DNA of 13,746 bases from an uncultured Litorilinea sp. Lineage in GTDB: Bacteria > Chloroflexota > Anaerolineae > Caldilineales > Caldilineaceae. The stretch is from NCBI GenBank assembly GCA_946885925.1, contig CAMPHP010000011.1, positions 1-13,746 on the forward strand, written 5' to 3'. This document shows, piece after piece, positions 8,196 through 13,746 of the stretch (its first letter is position 1; every line of letters starts with the position of its first letter). The notes under the pieces were generated by a model that made no database searches, had not been told where the DNA came from, and saw only the letters and a list, made by a program, of their open reading frames with translations. A program made the position numbers and the translations under genes.

Positions 8196-8738
8196 ATGTC
8201 TACGGCTGCAATGATTCCGATAACACTCTTCCTGGCTACATCAGACGCTACCTATAGGCTAGGGGAGCGTTTGGGTATGGCAGCAAGCGCAGGGCAGATC
8301 ATCGCCTTAAGTGGAGAATTGGGTGCAGGCAAGACCACCTTGACCCAAGGCATTGCTAAGGGTCTGGGGATCAGCGCCCGTGTCACCAGCCCCACGTTCA
8401 CCCTGGTCAATGAATATGGCGCGGGAACGCGGCGACTGCGTCTGATTCACATTGATACCTACCGCCTGAGTGAGAGCGCCAGCACAGCCCTTGCCGAAGC
8501 CACCACCCTGGGGCTAGATGAAATTTTCGCCACTGCCCCCCTATCCGATAGCGACAGTGAAGGCGCGGTAGTGATCATTGAATGGGCCGAACGCATAACC
8601 GACTTGCTGCCCCCTGACGCACTCTACATCACCCTAACCACTGACCCTCTGGATGCCAACGTACGCATCGCTACGCTCACCGCTACTGGGCCAAAGAGTT
8701 CGGCGCTGTTGGCCGCGGTGCAGCACGCCGTAAGCTAA
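8196..8738 (+). CDS. tsaE: tRNA threonylcarbamoyladenosine biosynthesis ATPase TsaE
   Basis: TsaE (formerly YjeE) is the small ATPase that works with TsaB and TsaD in adding threonylcarbamoyl to A37 of ANN-decoding tRNAs. The protein has 180 residues, within the family range. The P-loop is GELGAGKTT (40-48), followed by TQGIAKGLG; SPTFTLVNEY (65-74) is the switch-like segment, HIDTYRL (85-91) carries the conserved Asp87, and IIEWAERI (127-134) is the family's conserved Glu-Trp motif. Residues about 112-124 are a Ser/Asp-rich insertion in a loop. The first ATG is used here; a second in-frame ATG lies at codon 6. There are only 13 bp between the previous stop and this start, so it is probably cotranslated or cotranscribed with the pyrophosphorylase gene. 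The other t6A genes are not in the window. Confidence 0.95.
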   Translation: MSTAAMIPITLFLATSDATYRLGERLGMAASAGQIIALSGELGAGKTTLTQGIAKGLGISARVTSPTFTLVNEYGAGTRRLRLIHIDTYRLSESASTALAEATTLGLDEIFATAPLSDSDSEGAVVIIEWAERITDLLPPDALYITLTTDPLDANVRIATLTATGPKSSALLAAVQHAVS

Positions 8739-8781
8739 TGGCAATGCCGTGAGACTTCGCCATGTACCCTCCCCTATCTCC

Positions 8782-9402
8782 TTACACAGGCAGCAATTTA
8801 GCTCCAGTCAATTCCCCGGCTTTATAACGCCGCAATACCTCGTCCCAAGTCAACGCAGCATCCTGAATTCCTACTGATTCAAGCAACCCAAAGTGGAAAT
8901 CAAGCGGGTGCAATGGCTCTGGTCGTGGAATGAGGTGGCTGACATCCGCCAATGGCGCAAAGGCCTCCGCCGCAAGCGGCTCACGCTCTAGCTCATCTTC
9001 ACCTACAGCCAATCCAGCCACATGATCGTTGCCATGAAAATAGTGAACATCGATCCCCTGCTCGGCATAGATACGATAGCCGATAAGCCAAATCTCATGC
9101 TCACGCGCGATCTCATTCGACAGCTTGTTAAAGCCAACCGCAGCCACCAAATCGCGTGCAAAATAGGCGTTTATCCATTCTCCTTGCTGCCAAACAAGAA
9201 TGGCAGGGGCCATGACGGTTGCATTCAAATACTTGGCTTCCAGGCTGCGAATAGCCTTCTCGAACGTGAGGCCATGTAGATGCAAATTGAAATAATCGAG
9301 ATAAGGTATCCGTGGATTTTGCCACGCTACCCGCTTCCATGTGGACGGCAGGCTAGGTTGGGTGCTTTGTGGCTTATTACGTCCAAACAATCGTTTTAGC
9401 AT
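8782..9402 (-). CDS. Hypothetical protein, 206 aa
   Basis: I do not recognise this protein. It begins with a basic segment (MLKRLFGRNKP) and a Ser/Pro/Gln-rich stretch to about residue 22, then a compact aromatic-rich domain of about 35-140 (PYLDYFNLHLHG, AILVWQQGEWINAYFARDLVAAVGF, HEIWLIGYRIYAEQGIDVHYFHGNDH). A more acidic region follows (EDELEREPLAAEAFAPLAD), then a C-terminal helix ending with DEVLRRYKAGELTGAKLLPV. No signal peptide, membrane segment or catalytic motif is evident. The last part recalls short helical tails of bacterial SHOCT-like proteins (EVLRRYKAGELT), but only loosely. It is convergent with tsaE (43 bp between stops) and divergent from the MFS gene, so it is probably its own transcription unit. 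Its composition is like its neighbours, and the plus-strand frames inside it carry no recognisable motif. Confidence 0.75.
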   Translation of the reverse strand: MLKRLFGRNKPQSTQPSLPSTWKRVAWQNPRIPYLDYFNLHLHGLTFEKAIRSLEAKYLNATVMAPAILVWQQGEWINAYFARDLVAAVGFNKLSNEIAREHEIWLIGYRIYAEQGIDVHYFHGNDHVAGLAVGEDELEREPLAAEAFAPLADVSHLIPRPEPLHPLDFHFGLLESVGIQDAALTWDEVLRRYKAGELTGAKLLPV

Positions 9403-9461
9403 ATTGCTACCATTCTTTCCGAGCTTCTTCTATACCTCTTTCCATGTACAGTCTTTACAGT

Positions 9462-9469
9462 TTATTATA
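9462..9469. promoter_or_regulatory. Overlapping divergent -10 candidates
   Basis: On the plus strand TATTAT (9462-9467) stands 17 bp after TTTCCA (9439-9444), a fair sigma-70-like pair that would serve the MFS gene. On the minus strand the same tract contains a perfect TATAAT (9469-9464) that would serve the hypothetical gene, with about 55 nt of leader; I see no good -35 for it. The two would compete for polymerase. Consensus matching by eye only. Confidence 0.35.
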
Positions 9470-9485
9470 CCCTCGCCTATCTCTC

Positions 9486-9501
9486 TGCTCCGTAAGGAGC
9501 A
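9486..9501 (+). promoter_or_regulatory. Small GTAA-loop hairpin in the MFS leader
   Basis: TGCTCC and GGAGCA pair perfectly around a GTAA loop, a GNRA-type tetraloop, about 45 nt before the MFS start. There is no T-tract, so it is not an intrinsic terminator. It could affect leader stability or translation, or be incidental. Confidence 0.3.
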
Positions 9502-9546
9502 AAGACCGGATGGTTTAACCTGTCACATCAAGTCAAGGATGCCCCT

Positions 9547-10911
9547 ATGACCGGCGACACGAACCGATCAGATTTCCCAGGCCAGTTGTCTCTCTGGCAT
9601 CTCTTAAAAGTGCGTAACTTTCGCTGGCTGTGGCTGGGTCAGTTTGTCTCGCTGTTGGGTGATCAAGTGCATTTTGTTGCGCTAACTTGGCTTGTCTTAC
9701 AAGTAGCGGACAATGCCTTTACGGTTGGCTCTGTGCTGGCGATTAATGGCATTCCGCGCGCCCTCTTTATGCTGGTTGGCGGTGCCTTTACCGATCGCTT
9801 CTCGCCCAAAAGCATCATGTTACTCTCCAATCTCCTGCGGATGCTCTTAGTAGCATTATTGGCAGGCATTATCTTTGCAGGTCATGTGGAATTATGGATG
9901 CTCTACACGCTGGCTCTGATATTTGGCACAGTTGATGCCTTCTTTTTTCCAGCGTCAGTCGCCATTGTTCCGCAACTGGTGGGAGCGAATCATCTGCAAA
10001 CCGCCAACAGCATGATCCAGGCTACCGCGCAGATATGCCAACTGATTGGTCCTCTTATAGCCGCGGCTATGATCGCCCTGCTTGGCACTAATGTTCCCAC
10101 CAAAGTTGGCGCAGAACCTATACCAGAAATTCAAGGGCTTGGCGTTGCCTTTGCCTTTGATGCTGCGACCTTCCTGGTGTCAACCCTAACGCTTTCGCTC
10201 ATTTGGCTTGATCGTGGAAAACTTGATAGTAGAAAAAGAGAAGTAACCGAGCAAATAGAACCCCAGGGAGTATTGGGCATACTGATGACCATACAAGAAG
10301 GACTCAAAGTTGTATGGGCTGATAGGGCAATGCGCGCCCTCTTCCTGCTCAGCGCAGCCATCAATTTCTTATTTGTTGGACCATTTTGGGTAGGGATGCC
10401 CATTTTAGCCGACAGCCGCTTTAGCCAAGGAGCCGCGGCCTACGGAATTATCATGGGAGCCTATGGAGGCGGTATGTTACTTGGCACACTGGCAGTTGGC
10501 ATATTGCCACAGCCTGCGCCACGTCATTTAGGATCACTCTTGCTCATTGTGATCAGTGTGCTCGGCTTAGGCTTAGTCATCATCGGTTTTAGCTCGTCTT
10601 TGTGGCTGGCGGTACTAACAAGTGTTAGTATGGGGATTGCCAATGGCTATGTGAACATCCTCTTTATCACCTGGCTACAAAGCCATACGCCAACCCACCT
10701 GTTGGGGCGCGTGATGAGCTTTATGCTCTTTGCTTCAGTTGGGCTTGTCCCCCTCTCGCTGGCCCTATCAGGTGCGTTAATCCAGTGGAATAGCACGCTA
10801 CTACTTGCTGCGTCAGGTACATTGCTCATGATGCTCACCCTCTGGGCAGCGACGATTGCCCCTGTACGCAGCATGGGGTTGGCGAGTGAGCCTCCCATAG
10901 CTACTCCCTAA
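9547..10911 (+). CDS. MFS transporter, enterobactin exporter/macrolide efflux-like
   Basis: This 454-residue inner-membrane protein has about 12 hydrophobic helices and belongs to the MFS_3/EntS-like branch that exports siderophores or drugs by proton antiport. The first helix follows the typical RNFRWLWLGQFVSLLGDQ (23-40). Between TM2 and TM3 lies motif A in the form GGAFTDRFSPKSIM (78-91), with the conserved Asp83 and Arg84. The central loop (about 221-258) is hydrophilic and separates the two six-helix halves; the second half starts at about 262. A longer external loop (about 180-196) lies between helices 5 and 6. Translation begins at ATG 9547 with AAGGA 7 nt before it, a good Shine-Dalgarno. 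The substrate is not evident; no biosynthetic cluster is adjacent. The gene ends 18 bp from the convergent nucleotidyltransferase gene. Confidence 0.95.
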   Translation: MTGDTNRSDFPGQLSLWHLLKVRNFRWLWLGQFVSLLGDQVHFVALTWLVLQVADNAFTVGSVLAINGIPRALFMLVGGAFTDRFSPKSIMLLSNLLRMLLVALLAGIIFAGHVELWMLYTLALIFGTVDAFFFPASVAIVPQLVGANHLQTANSMIQATAQICQLIGPLIAAAMIALLGTNVPTKVGAEPIPEIQGLGVAFAFDAATFLVSTLTLSLIWLDRGKLDSRKREVTEQIEPQGVLGILMTIQEGLKVVWADRAMRALFLLSAAINFLFVGPFWVGMPILADSRFSQGAAAYGIIMGAYGGGMLLGTLAVGILPQPAPRHLGSLLLIVISVLGLGLVIIGFSSSLWLAVLTSVSMGIANGYVNILFITWLQSHTPTHLLGRVMSFMLFASVGLVPLSLALSGALIQWNSTLLLAASGTLLMMLTLWAATIAPVRSMGLASEPPIATP

Positions 10912-10929
10912 CGTACCTTTACTGTCAGA

Positions 10930-11559
10930 TTACTCCAGCAAATCTTGTGGCGTGTCCACATCGCGCAGCCACGCCGCGGGCGCAGCAACCCGATGCACGC
11001 GCTCAGCATGTGCGCGCAGCACCATCCGCCCGCCAACATCCCCTTTTACCTGATTCAGTTCAAGCCATAGGCTGCGGTCAAAAAGCGCTGGTGCTCCACG
11101 TAGTTCGCCATCAACTACCGGCGCAGCGAGCGCAGCACCTTGTCGCCACGCTGCCACCAGTTGGTCCAGCAGCAGCGGCTCAACATAGGGCTGATCCACG
11201 GGCAAGAAGATAACCGCCTCACAAGTAGCAGGCAACGCCCCAATTCCCGCTTGCATACTCCCGGCCTGTCCTGTTTCCCAATGCGGGTTGTGAACCAGAT
11301 GGAGCCGCCCCGCTGCATCCCTGACAAAGTCGGCAACTGCCGCAGCTACCTCCCCGGCATAGGCCCCTGTCACCAGCACCACTCGCGCTGCCCCACTCGC
11401 CAGTGCCACGCGCACGGCCCGCCGCACCATCTGCTCACCATCTACCTGCACAAGTTGCTTGGCCTGTCCCATACGGCTGCTACGTCCTGCGGCTAAAATC
11501 ACGACAGCCCATTGAGCGCAATCTAGCAAAAGTTCTTCATTTTCCACTTTCTGTATCAC
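10930..11559 (-). CDS. MobA/MocA-like nucleotidyltransferase
   Basis: This 209-residue protein is an NTP_transf_3-type enzyme, resembling molybdenum cofactor cytidylyl/guanylyltransferases. The nucleotide-binding signature LAAGRSSRMGQAKQL is at 22-36 with Lys34. FLPVDQPYV (118-126) supplies the metal-binding Asp122, NPHWETGQAGSM (91-102) is the conserved loop of MocA-like proteins, VKGDVGGR lies at 171-178, and RDVDTPQDL closes the fold (199-207). No molybdoenzyme or cofactor gene is nearby, so its target (molybdopterin, another cofactor or a sugar phosphate) is open; related stand-alone proteins act on various substrates. The start is GTG with AAGGA nearly abutting it. A second in-frame GTG at codon 5 is possible. 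It is convergent with the MFS gene. Confidence 0.92.
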   Translation of the reverse strand: MIQKVENEELLLDCAQWAVVILAAGRSSRMGQAKQLVQVDGEQMVRRAVRVALASGAARVVLVTGAYAGEVAAAVADFVRDAAGRLHLVHNPHWETGQAGSMQAGIGALPATCEAVIFLPVDQPYVEPLLLDQLVAAWRQGAALAAPVVDGELRGAPALFDRSLWLELNQVKGDVGGRMVLRAHAERVHRVAAPAAWLRDVDTPQDLLE

Positions 11560-11591
11560 TTCCTTATCTACACGTCCAGGTGTCCGGTAGA

Positions 11592-11597
11592 ATTATA
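11592..11597 (-). promoter_or_regulatory. Candidate -10 box for the nucleotidyltransferase gene
   Basis: A perfect TATAAT is read on the minus strand 33 bp before the GTG start, which would give a leader of about 25 nt. No convincing -35 hexamer is found at 15-19 bp, so the call rests on the -10 alone. Confidence 0.35.
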
Positions 11598-11704
11598 GGG
11601 GCTGCGCCTCCATGCCGGGTGCCCCCAGGGCGCACTCTGGATTCTGGAAAATTGGCAGAGGCGGCCACCTCAGGGGAATGGCCCTACAAAAGGGATCTAC
11701 ATAC

Positions 11705-12865
11705 CTACTGCAATGCCTGAGCCAAATCAGCGATCAGATCATCAGGATGCTCTAGTCCCACGGAAACGCGCAGCAGGTTCGCCGGGGTCTTGCTGGCAGG
11801 CCCCTCGACCGATGCGCGGTGTTCAATCAAACTCTCCACACCCCCCAAGCTGGTTGCGCGTGTAAACAGCTGTACCCGTGCCGCCATTGTCATTGCCTCC
11901 TCCATGCCCCCTTCAAGCTGGATAGAAAGCATTCCTCCATAAGAGAGCATCTGGCGCGCAGCAATGTCATGACCAGGATGGGTGGGCAACCCTGGATAAT
12001 GCACCTCGGCAATACGCGGGTGATCTGCCAAGTACTCAGCAACGCGCATCGCCCCTTCGCTATGGGCGCGCATACGGAAGGGCAGCGTACGAATGCTGCG
12101 TAACAGCAACCAACAATCAAAGGGAGAAGGGACTGCGCCAGCAATGGTCTGCACTGTGCGAATGCGCTCAAACAGATCGTCTGCTACGCGCGCCACAATT
12201 GCGCCGCCCAAAATGTCACTATGTCCCCCCAAGTACTTGGTGGTCGAATGCATCACCAAATCTGCGCCCAATTGCAGCGGACGCTGGCCCAGGGGTGAAG
12301 GCCACGTATTATCCACAGCACAAATCGCGCCTGCCTCATGGGCGATCTCTGCGACTGCCTCGATATCTGTAATCTTGAGCAGCGGATTGGACGGCGTTTC
12401 CACCCATATCAAGCGTGTATTGGGTTGGAGTGCCGCACGCACCTGATCCAAGTCGCTCATATCCACAATCGTAGCCTGAAGCCCCCAGCGTCCCAAGATA
12501 TCCACGGCGACTCTACGCGTACCAAAGTAACAATCATCGGGAAGAATCACATGCTCTCCCACGGCAAGCGACTGTAAGACACTGGTAGTCGCCGCCTGAC
12601 CAGAGCTAAAAGCCGCCGCGACTTCGCCCCCTTCCAACTGCGCCAGACAAGTTTCTAGGGCGCGACGGTTGGGATTTTCGGTACGTGTATAGACAAAGCC
12701 ATCGGTATAGCTACCATCGGGCTGGCGCTCAAAGGTGGTGGAAAGATGGATCGGCGGCATGACCGCGCCTGTGCCAGGGTCAATTCTCCGCCCCGCATGG
12801 ACTGCGATAGTTTCCAGATGGCGCGACTTTATGTCATCCTCTTGCTCGACCATAGGGACAATCAT
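11705..12865 (-). CDS. Trans-sulfuration PLP enzyme (cystathionine gamma-synthase/lyase family)
   Basis: This 386-residue protein is a fold-type I PLP enzyme of the Cys/Met metabolism family, which forms or cleaves cystathionine and related thioethers in the cytosol. The N-terminus has ETIAVHAG (18-25) and PPIHLSTTF (37-45). VYTRTENPNRRALE (58-71) provides Tyr59 and Arg61, which reach the neighbouring subunit's PLP phosphate. FSSGQAA (86-92) binds phosphate, Tyr113 stacks on the ring, Asp185 in AVDNTW pairs with the ring nitrogen, and Lys210 in HSTTKYLGGHSD is the Schiff-base lysine. SLGGVESL (339-346) and LLRVSVGLE (364-372) complete the carboxylate-binding site. Sequence alone does not separate gamma-synthase, gamma-lyase, beta-lyase or methionine gamma-lyase. 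It follows npdG by 125 bp on the same strand. A second ATG at codon 5 is an alternative start, because AAGG abuts the first ATG. Confidence 0.93.
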   Translation of the reverse strand: MIVPMVEQEDDIKSRHLETIAVHAGRRIDPGTGAVMPPIHLSTTFERQPDGSYTDGFVYTRTENPNRRALETCLAQLEGGEVAAAFSSGQAATTSVLQSLAVGEHVILPDDCYFGTRRVAVDILGRWGLQATIVDMSDLDQVRAALQPNTRLIWVETPSNPLLKITDIEAVAEIAHEAGAICAVDNTWPSPLGQRPLQLGADLVMHSTTKYLGGHSDILGGAIVARVADDLFERIRTVQTIAGAVPSPFDCWLLLRSIRTLPFRMRAHSEGAMRVAEYLADHPRIAEVHYPGLPTHPGHDIAARQMLSYGGMLSIQLEGGMEEAMTMAARVQLFTRATSLGGVESLIEHRASVEGPASKTPANLLRVSVGLEHPDDLIADLAQALQ

Positions 12866-12955
12866 CCTTCTCTACTAGGTAAGCGACACCGATTCCGCGG
12901 CGGAGAACTCAGGTACCCTGTTATTCCTCCCTACAGTGGGAATGACAGTCTCTTT

Positions 12956-12985
12956 TAAGTACATAGCGACTAAGTAAATAGCGAC
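12956..12985. repeat. Two tandem 15-bp repeats between npdG and the PLP-enzyme gene
   Basis: TAAGTACATAGCGAC is directly followed by TAAGTAAATAGCGAC; the units differ at a single base (C to A at position 7). They end 5 bp before the npdG stop codon, within the 125-bp gap to the PLP-enzyme gene, so they lie in that gene's leader or promoter. They could be paired regulator sites or a recent local duplication. Confidence 0.75.
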
Positions 12986-12990
12986 TTGAG

Positions 12991-13671
12991 TTACGTTGCA
13001 GTGTCACGCGGAATACCAGTGATGCGGATACCGCTGCCCTTGACCTTATTTCGCGCATTAATCCCAATCAACACCGCAGTCAACCCCTCTACCACCGACG
13101 AATTTGCCAGCGGCCCGGCGTCGACTGGAAAGAAACCCGCAGCGCGTGTCAGTTCTGCGACAAGTTGCTTGGCCTCTTTATCATCACCTGTAATCAGCAC
13201 ATCACACTCTGGTACCCAGTTCAGGTCTTTCAGATGGCCCGCCGAGACATTCTGGAAAGCACCCACCACCTTCACCCCCTCGCCTAATTGCGCCTGGGCT
13301 ACCTGCGCGGCTGAACCGCCAGGTGGATGCCAAACCGTGCTGACCTTGGGCGGTTGCAAAGGAACACCGACCATGATCAACACCTTGCCTTGGCTTGCCT
13401 CCTTGATCTGGTCAATGGTATCCACTTGAGCACTGTAAGGCACACTCAGGACTACAATCTGTGCAGCAGCCGCAGCAGCTGCGTTCGTATCCCCCTCCAA
13501 CGTCGCACTACCTTCTGGCAATAGCGCGCTCAATTCAGCACTCACGCTGGCAGCTTTTTCCGCGCTACGACTTCCAATCACCACAGGATACCCTGCGGCA
13601 GCCCAACGCACGGCAAGACCAGAGCCTTCAGCCCCTGTCCCCCCAATGACGGCAATGGTTGGTTTACTCAT
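12991..13671 (-). CDS. npdG: NADPH-dependent F420 reductase (F420H2:NADP+ oxidoreductase)
   Basis: This 226-residue protein transfers hydride between reduced coenzyme F420 and NADP in the cytosol. The Rossmann fold starts with AVIGGTGAEGSGLA (7-20), a GxGxxG-type loop, and GSR (33-35) is the NADPH 2'-phosphate-recognition segment. VVLSVPYSAQ and VGVPLQPPKV follow, then SAFxNVSA-like AFQNVSAGHL, CDVLITGDD, VDAGPLANS and the C-terminal GINARNKVKGSGIRITGI, all typical of the npdG subfamily rather than other F420-binding dehydrogenases. Length agrees with the family. AAGGAG lies 9 nt before the ATG. Its presence implies that the organism makes or imports F420, but no F420 biosynthesis gene is in the window. 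It may be cotranscribed with the downstream PLP-enzyme gene. Confidence 0.93.
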   Translation of the reverse strand: MSKPTIAVIGGTGAEGSGLAVRWAAAGYPVVIGSRSAEKAASVSAELSALLPEGSATLEGDTNAAAAAAAQIVVLSVPYSAQVDTIDQIKEASQGKVLIMVGVPLQPPKVSTVWHPPGGSAAQVAQAQLGEGVKVVGAFQNVSAGHLKDLNWVPECDVLITGDDKEAKQLVAELTRAAGFFPVDAGPLANSSVVEGLTAVLIGINARNKVKGSGIRITGIPRDTAT

Positions 13672-13680
13672 ACAGTCCGA

Positions 13681-13686
13681 CTCCTT
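13681..13686 (-). promoter_or_regulatory. Shine-Dalgarno of npdG
   Basis: AAGGAG on the minus strand, 9 nt before the ATG at 13671, supports that start. Confidence 0.65.
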
Positions 13687-13692
13687 ATCGTG

Positions 13693-13732
13693 GTGGCATC
13701 ATGATCATAGTGGCATCATGGTTGCCATAATG
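13693..13732. repeat. Direct repeats upstream of npdG
   Basis: Read on the minus strand, CATGATGCCAC occurs twice (13720-13710 and 13703-13693), identical over 11 bp and separated by TATGAT; a third, diverged copy, CATTATGGCAAC, directly precedes them (13732-13721). The middle TATGAT resembles a -10 hexamer. The array lies 20-60 bp before the npdG start, the position expected of a promoter with operator sites. Confidence 0.6.
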
Positions 13733-13746
13733 GGATAGGCTAGAAC

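Noticed and set aside
8739..8781. ATGGC/GCCAT inverted repeat as a bidirectional terminator between tsaE and the hypothetical gene
   Set aside because: The arms are 5 bp with a loop of about 16 nt and no T-tract.
11610..11645. GC-rich imperfect hairpin downstream of the PLP-enzyme gene as an intrinsic terminator
   Set aside because: Pairing of GTGC/GCAC is interrupted by a mismatch and no run of T follows on either strand.
12923..12943. Inverted repeat ATTCC/GGAAT as a terminator or leader element before the PLP-enzyme gene
   Set aside because: The stem has only 5 bp around an 11-nt loop and no T-tract; chance occurrence is likely. No SAM or T-box riboswitch core could be recognised in the 125-bp gap.
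1..13746. CRISPR array, tRNA, rRNA, insertion sequence or phage gene
   Set aside because: No repeat-spacer pattern, no tRNA-like cloverleaf, no transposase or integrase translation and no terminal inverted repeats were found by reading both strands.

Overview
The window looks like chromosomal DNA from a member of the Chloroflexota (Anaerolineae or Caldilineae type). I infer this from four things: a three-gene set otherwise typical of Actinobacteria and known to extend into Chloroflexi (phosphomutase-like protein, DUF3090 protein, SCO1664-type kinase-like protein); an NDP-sugar pyrophosphorylase fused to a phosphomannomutase-like domain; an F420-dependent NADP reductase; and a moderate GC content with GTG starts. 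No 16S rRNA or other decisive marker is present, so the assignment is tentative. I see no rRNA, tRNA, CRISPR array, transposase or phage gene.

Layout. Positions 1-3021 (minus strand) hold a putative glycoside hydrolase of the GHL6 type, cut by the left edge, preceded by a secreted lipoprotein M1 metallopeptidase. A 385-bp divergent intergenic region follows. Positions 3407-8738 (plus strand) form a co-directional block of five genes: histidine-phosphatase/phosphomutase-like protein, DUF3090 protein with a C-terminal Cys/His metal-site motif, SCO1664-type kinase-like protein, an 842-residue NDP-sugar pyrophosphorylase with a left-handed beta-helix and a degenerate phosphomannomutase-like domain, and tsaE. 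Positions 8782-9402 (minus) encode a protein I do not recognise. Positions 9547-10911 (plus) encode an MFS exporter. Positions 10930-13671 (minus) encode a MobA/MocA-like nucleotidyltransferase, a Cys/Met-metabolism PLP enzyme and npdG.

How the genes may work together. The first three genes of the plus block are an uncharacterised conserved system: one protein that should bind ATP like a PI3/4-kinase, one that should handle phosphate esters through a phosphohistidine, and a small partner with a Cys/His cluster. Here they lie directly upstream of a sugar-nucleotide enzyme whose own mutase domain has lost its catalytic loops. This suggests, without proving, a link to phosphosugar metabolism. 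The remaining genes look like ordinary housekeeping or accessory functions (t6A tRNA modification, sulfur amino acids, F420/NADP redox exchange, efflux). Short direct repeats flank npdG on both sides and may be regulatory.
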